A stretch of 34,207 nt of DNA from Lingula anatina (lineage: Eukaryota > Brachiopoda > Lingulata > Lingulida > Lingulidae): the NCBI RefSeq assembly GCF_001039355.2, contig NW_019774314.1, positions 473,437-507,643 on the forward strand, read 5' to 3'. The first letter of the stretch is position 1; every line of letters starts with the position of its first letter. The notes beneath the pieces are model-generated. The model did not search any database. It worked only from the letters and a program-made list of their open reading frames with translations, and was not told where the DNA came from. Positions 30,120 through 34,207 of this stretch are shown here, one piece after another. The position numbers were made by a program, and so were the translations under genes.

Positions 30120-33100
30120 GTAGGTGAAAGTAGAACACGGGATGTTACCTAGATTTAATATGTCTTTGAGTAAAAATCTCTGCTTTCATTATGTGGCATT
30201 GAAAAAGCATGTCAATAAGTTTAAAATGTTAACTTAATTAACATTACTCAGAAATTACTGACTATAAGCAAGTTTGATTGAATTTGAAACAAGTCATAAT
30301 ATGTATTATATTATTTGCCTCAAACCATTTTATTTATATTTACTTTATATCTTTATTATCATTATTACCAATTTATTAATATAGGTATGGGGAGAGATAA
30401 TCAAGAAAACTGAAGATATAGCCTCACGTGTAAGGCAGAATGCTGAAGACATGTCTTCTAAGACAGTTGAAAAGTTGAGCTTGCTGATCAATGAAAAAAA
30501 AGCATCGAGAAAAATGTTAGCAGAGGAGAGACAGAGGCTGGACGCAGAGTTAGCAGCAGTAAGTTCTCCTCCCAAGTATTTTGCCCTGAAAAAGAAAAAT
30601 CTGCATATTTAATTGCCATTTGGTTTTTAAACATACCCCTTCACATGTCCACACACACGCTGTTGCACACGCGCGCACACCCACATCCACAAAAACACAC
30701 ATGTACACGTGAATGCAGTTTCTGAGAAGACTCTTGGGAATAGTGCCTGTCTGTGTGTACTGATTTGAATTCTGTCTTTTACAAATTTTCTTTTAAGATG
30801 CTGCAATCAAATTAAAGAATTTGCTGAAATCAAATGACATTCTGTTTGTTGTTTCCTTTGCAGTCAAAAAGGGAGGTGGAGACACAGAAGTCAGAATATG
30901 CAAAACTGGTCGACAAATTGAAGACAGAAAGAGCAAAGTATGAAGACTTGTACAACAAAAGTAAGTGTGTCAGGAGTTTGGTTTCATTTTTGATATATTT
31001 TAAATTGTTTTAAATGTTCTCTTTTTACTCATCTCTTGGCTTACAGGAGTCATGTAAAAACATATTCATCATTCTGTGTCAAATTTTAAAACTTGCTGAC
31101 TCTTTGAGGTTCTAAGAATGCACTGGCCCAAAGCAGAAACAGCAGCAAGTGACTGAACAAATTTACAAAATTTTATTGTTTTAGCTTCAGTTTTGGACAG
31201 CTCTTTGTAAGTTTCTTATTTTACACACCACCTTCTTCAAATTACAGTGTATTTAGATTTTCATCACATACTCAATGCATTATATTCATATTACCAGATA
31301 AATTAAAGTCATTTTCATTTCATCGTGCTAGGTAAAGGTGGCAGTAAGTTTGAAGAAGCCAAGAGCAAAGTTCTCAAGACTTGCACCAGGCTTCACAAGA
31401 CACACAACCAGTACGTGGTGGCCATACATGACTACAACCAGCAGCACTCTGCCTACCTGAGGACCACCCTGCCTGGCCTGCTGAACTACCACCAGGCTAT
31501 ACAGGAAGATATGGTTGAACAGTGGTGAGTTAACACATCTCATCTATCTTAAGGTTAACACACTCAAAATCTGACATACTCTGAGGAAAAATTGCCCTCC
31601 CCCCCATTCCTCATACTTTCAAAAAAAAAAAAAAAAAAAATGAAAGAAAATTTAAAGCAGATAATTTTATGGAGTTTGTGAAGGGAAAATGTAAATATTT
31701 CATTAAAACAGTTTGAAAATGCTTAGCCACAAAAAGGAAGTTAAAATATATAATAGAGGGATTGTAGATGCATTGATCAAGCAGTATACTAAATATAATA
31801 AACATGTGGTTTGTGCTATGCTGGAACAGACCAGATAAAACCAGTCTCTCATTTCTGCATGTGCTCAATTCTCACGTTAAATTATAAATGCAACTGTTTT
31901 GTAAAATTTATGGCAATTAAATGCTTTTTTACGTTCGGGTTGTATCAGTGGGGTTTTCAATATGCAGCGTGATTTGTGCACACCGAGAGTATATAAGTAA
32001 GAAAATCGGAAGAGTGCCAGCAAGGTACTGTATGTCTATCGGCACAGGTAGGCTGCGTATTTTGCCTTTTCTCAATGTTTTAATATGACATGCATTTTAA
32101 ATAAAATACTTAAAAGTAATTTGAAGTTACACTGATTTCCGTTTGAGTACCAGTTGGTATTCTTTGATACGGGTGATTGAATTTTCTTCGGAAGTACGTA
32201 CGTCTATGCCTCGACGCTGATCAAGCCTTGGAGGATTGAAAACAACTGATCTCAGACTGGTAAAAAAATTCAATTCGGTTGATTTCTGTTGTCATATTAA
32301 AATTCAAATAGGGCGTACGTAGATCACATAACTAGTTTAAGTCCACTAAAGCTACCGGTTTCAAATATAAGTGACCGGCCTTTGTTTACAACACCTGTAC
32401 GTCTCCGGGGTGAAGCGCATCATGAAAATGATCGTAGGTGAGGGAAATATATAATTAGAAATTATAATTGTCGTCTTTTTTAATGTTAAGTAATGTTAGC
32501 ACATATTGTACACAGCAAAATAAGATTTCAGAAGGAGGACAGAACATGCCTGAAACACGTGTTAGGCGAAAATTGCGGCTTATCTTGCGTAACACTTCCG
32601 GTAAAATGCAATACTTCCGGAAAGATGGACGTTTTGGCAGATACCCCTAACAATTCGACGATATCAAAGGTTTCCATTTGCTGTATTTTAATCAATTCGA
32701 CCAAACTGACATTTCCATGAAATTAATTAATTAATCTTGGTTGAATTGTTTGGCATATTACCGTAGTCTTTATACTAGTATGTACACTACTGTTGTGATC
32801 TCATTGTACTAGTCTTTATACTAGTANGATATCAAAGGTTTCCATTTGCTGTATTTTAATCAATTCGACCAAACTGACATTTCCATGAAATTAATTAATT
32901 AATCTTGGTTGAATTGTTTGGCATATTACCGTACATGTTAAAGATACTTGAAGTCTTATCCAGCGAGAGCTTATTCGAGAGTCACTCCTGTTATCAGTAT
33001 CATGTTTTGTAGTGGAAGTTATTGTTGGAATTTTGAAACTATTTATATAAAAATGCAATTCCCAGTAAGATGGGCTTAACTTCAGCAGTTCTAATGTGTC

Positions 33101-33507
33101 TATAGACACGCAGAAAACCGAATGGTAGAAAACAGTAATCGCTGTTTGCTTCCAGAATTTTTCATTGATATTAGTATTACTGAACCTAAAACACTAAACC
33201 CAATATGCAAAACAAACAAAAATTCCTTTTTCTGTTTCAGTAAGGACATTTTGCTAGAGTATACCCTATTAGCAAGTACATGTTCAGAGGACTTTATAGC
33301 AAATCAGAAAGACATAGATGTGGCTGTTAACAGGATAAATCATCTTACAGAATATGATGGATTCCTGGAGAAATACAAGTAAGATGGTTTATAAAAGATA
33401 TTTAACATGGACAGTTTATGCCTGCCAGAGAAAAACAATTATGGACTATTTGAAGCATCAACACTGTTGATTATTTAAAGTATCAATACTAACATGCATG
33501 CTGGCTA

Positions 33508-33547
<40 letters not shown>

Positions 33548-33887
33548 TACCTTTCTGTACATTACCCTGACTTATTACTGCTAACTGTATTGATTTCATT
33601 CCTATTTTTAACCAGTGAGGCAGCAGTAAAAGCAGCAATGGGGCATAAAATGGTGTTCTATCCAATACGCGATCATCCCCATACATACCATATGCCATAA
33701 CTGTAAATGTATCACATGAGAACACAATTCTTTTGATGCTGAATATATCCTCTTCTCTTATCAGAGACAGTCAAATTGAAGAAGACACTGTTGTGTTTGA
33801 TGAAGGCTTATTAGAAGACTACAGTGGAACATTACAGAAGGATAAAATAGCTGTTGATGATCTCAATTTGGAGAGTGTTGAGCACAG
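29913..33887 (+). CDS. FER: FES/FER-type tyrosine kinase, F-BAR portion (partial)
   Basis: Coding exons: 29907-30119 (ATG 29913), 30385-30558, 30864-30960, 31332-31524, 33241-33378, 33765-33887. All phases agree, giving 310 codons plus two bases. The N-terminus MKFGATLQ...SHDALLRLQDAEVRLLESM is the FES/FER signature (human proteins start MGF). It is followed by RIKSDKSYANGL, QNAEDM, HKTHNQYVVAIHDYNQQH and LPGLLNYHQAIQEDM of the F-BAR domain, then FLEKYK and VVFDEGLLED...LNLESVEH leading into the FX/coiled-coil region. These cytoplasmic kinases bind curved phosphoinositide membranes through F-BAR and signal to cytoskeleton and adhesion. The SH2 and kinase domains lie beyond the right edge. Invertebrates generally have one FES/FER gene, so the symbol is for the family. 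Confidence 0.88.
30385..30558 (+). CDS. FER: FES/FER coding exon 2
   Basis: 58 codons, phase 0-0, between ATTAATATAG and GTAAGT. Encodes VWGEIIKKTEDIASRVRQNA then EDMSSKTVEKLSLLINEKKA, matching the SWxEIxxQTExLSRxxxxxAEDL segment of FES/FER. Confidence 0.9.
30864..30960 (+). CDS. FER: FES/FER coding exon 3
   Basis: 97 bp, phase 0-1, between CCTTTGCAG and GTAAGT. A lysine/glutamate-rich F-BAR coiled coil (EYAKLVDKLKTERAKYEDLY). Confidence 0.88.
31332..31524 (+). CDS. FER: FES/FER coding exon 4
   Basis: 193 bp, phase 1-2, between ATCGTGCTAG and GTGAGT. Contains the conserved TRLHKTHNQYVVAIHDYNQQ and LPGLLNYHQAIQEDM block. Note the long distance (1.7 kb) to the next exon, which includes the N at 32827. 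Confidence 0.9.
32594..32660 (+). promoter_or_regulatory. Paired ETS sites beside a short open frame inside the FES/FER intron
   Basis: ACTTCCGG occurs twice (32594-32601 and 32613-32620), five bases before ATG 32625 (MDVLADTPNNSTISK). Closely paired ACTTCCGG just before a start is a common metazoan core-promoter pattern. The frame meets the duplicated segment at 32660, so a first exon cannot be confirmed. Confidence 0.35.
32660..32933. repeat. 106-bp perfect direct repeat flanking an N
   Basis: 32660-32765 and 32828-32933 are identical over 106 bp, and the second copy starts at the base after the N (32827). This is probably an unmerged contig overlap. Also within, CTTTATACTAGTA occurs twice (about 32768 and 32814). 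Confidence 0.9.
33241..33378 (+). CDS. FER: FES/FER coding exon 5
   Basis: 138 bp, phase 2-2, acceptor TCTGTTTCAG. Splicing from exon 4 makes a Cys codon (TG|T) and reads KDILLEYTLLASTCSEDFIA then NRINHLTEYDGFLEKYK, as in FES (KEILQEY...EYQGFLRQY). The donor is GTAAGA after TAC AA. Confidence 0.88.
33511..33546. repeat. (CA)n microsatellite
   Basis: 18 CA dinucleotides in the intron before FES/FER exon 6. Confidence 0.97.
33765..33887 (+). CDS. FER: FES/FER coding exon 6
   Basis: 123 bp, phase 2-2, acceptor TCTCTTATCAG and donor GTAAAT. Encodes DTVVFDEGLLEDYSGTLQ and DDLNLESVEH, the conserved V-T/V-FDE-x-LLE...LN-E-L-x-V-E-S-V-H segment. The gene continues past the window. Confidence 0.88.
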
Positions 33888-34160
33888 GTAAATGCTTTAT
33901 TGGCTAGTTTCACTTGGAATTTTTTTAAATGGCAAAAATATGTTATCACTTACTGAGTGCACTTTGAAGATGGCTTGAATCGGGGGAGGGTCAGGCAAAA
34001 GTGAAATCTGTCATTGTGCCAAAAATAGCAGAAAAAGCACAAAATCATTACCATTATTAATATAGTTTCAGTTACCACAACATTTTGAGAGCAAAATTCA
34101 ATTTATGAAATGAAGCTGTCAGTTTTGCATGCCCCCCCCCACTTCTACAAGGTCCCCCCC

Positions 34161-34206
<46 letters not shown>

Positions 34207-34207
34207 A
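34161..34207. repeat. (TC)n(AC)n compound microsatellite at window edge
   Basis: About eleven TC followed by about thirteen AC units reaching the last base, preceded by C runs. Confidence 0.97.

Noticed and set aside
33489-33725. Minus-strand open frame with Cys-Val repeats
   Set aside because: It is a translation of the CA microsatellite.
1-34207. CRISPR arrays, tRNA and rRNA genes
   Set aside because: No regularly spaced repeats or convincing tRNA A/B boxes were seen; the DNA is eukaryotic.

Overview
This is nuclear DNA from an intron-rich invertebrate animal. It is AT-rich, has spliced genes with GT/AG introns, and carries remnants of Tc1/mariner, L2/CR1-like LINE and Ty3/Gypsy-like elements plus many microsatellites. 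Gene content (ankyrin/death-domain genes, a FES/FER-type kinase, an FBXL17-like F-box gene) fits a deuterostome such as a cephalochordate or a lophotrochozoan, but I cannot name the species. Three single N positions (7690, 22668, 32827) look like contig joins. Most of the real genes are visible only as separate exons, so their exon coordinates are given one by one; all were read by hand from reading frame and splice signals.

Layout. (1) 1-4503, plus strand: a gene entering from the left, with seven ankyrin-repeat exons of exactly 99 bp (33 codons, phase 0-0), a 90-bp capping exon, a death-domain exon and two small phase 1-1 exons. (2) 4504-14750: about 10 kb of transposon debris. It holds LINE reverse-transcriptase scraps, the 5' end of a Gypsy-like LTR element (minus), and a roughly 3.8-kb inverted-repeat (foldback) element with a broken Tc1-like transposase inside, flanked by GTGCG/GTAC-rich DNA. 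(3) 14753-17052, plus: a partial duplicate of the ankyrin/death-domain gene ending in a different C-terminus and a stop. (4) 17053-22668: mostly intergenic, with an ankyrin-like fragment on the minus strand, an AGGTC pentamer array inside a duplicated segment, G-rich tracts and a ~253-bp satellite that stops at an N. (5) 26740-23183, minus: an F-box/LRR gene resembling FBXL17, 3' end missing. (6) 26770-33887 onward, plus: the F-BAR half of a FES/FER non-receptor tyrosine kinase, running out of the window. Genes 5 and 6 are head to head over a short CRE/ETS-containing promoter.

How it works together. The ankyrin/death-domain locus looks like a modular recognition-plus-signalling gene. Symmetric ankyrin exons can be added or lost without a frameshift, and the death domain would couple to other death-fold adaptors. 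The most notable signal is that two adjacent ankyrin units have introns differing at only 3 of 254 bases, while the first 48 bases of their exons differ at 23 positions. Other signs of exon turnover are a fossil exon end inside an intron and a 545-bp deletion that removed one exon from the duplicate. Exon phases would allow the two copies to be spliced as one unit with alternative 3' ends; this is inference.
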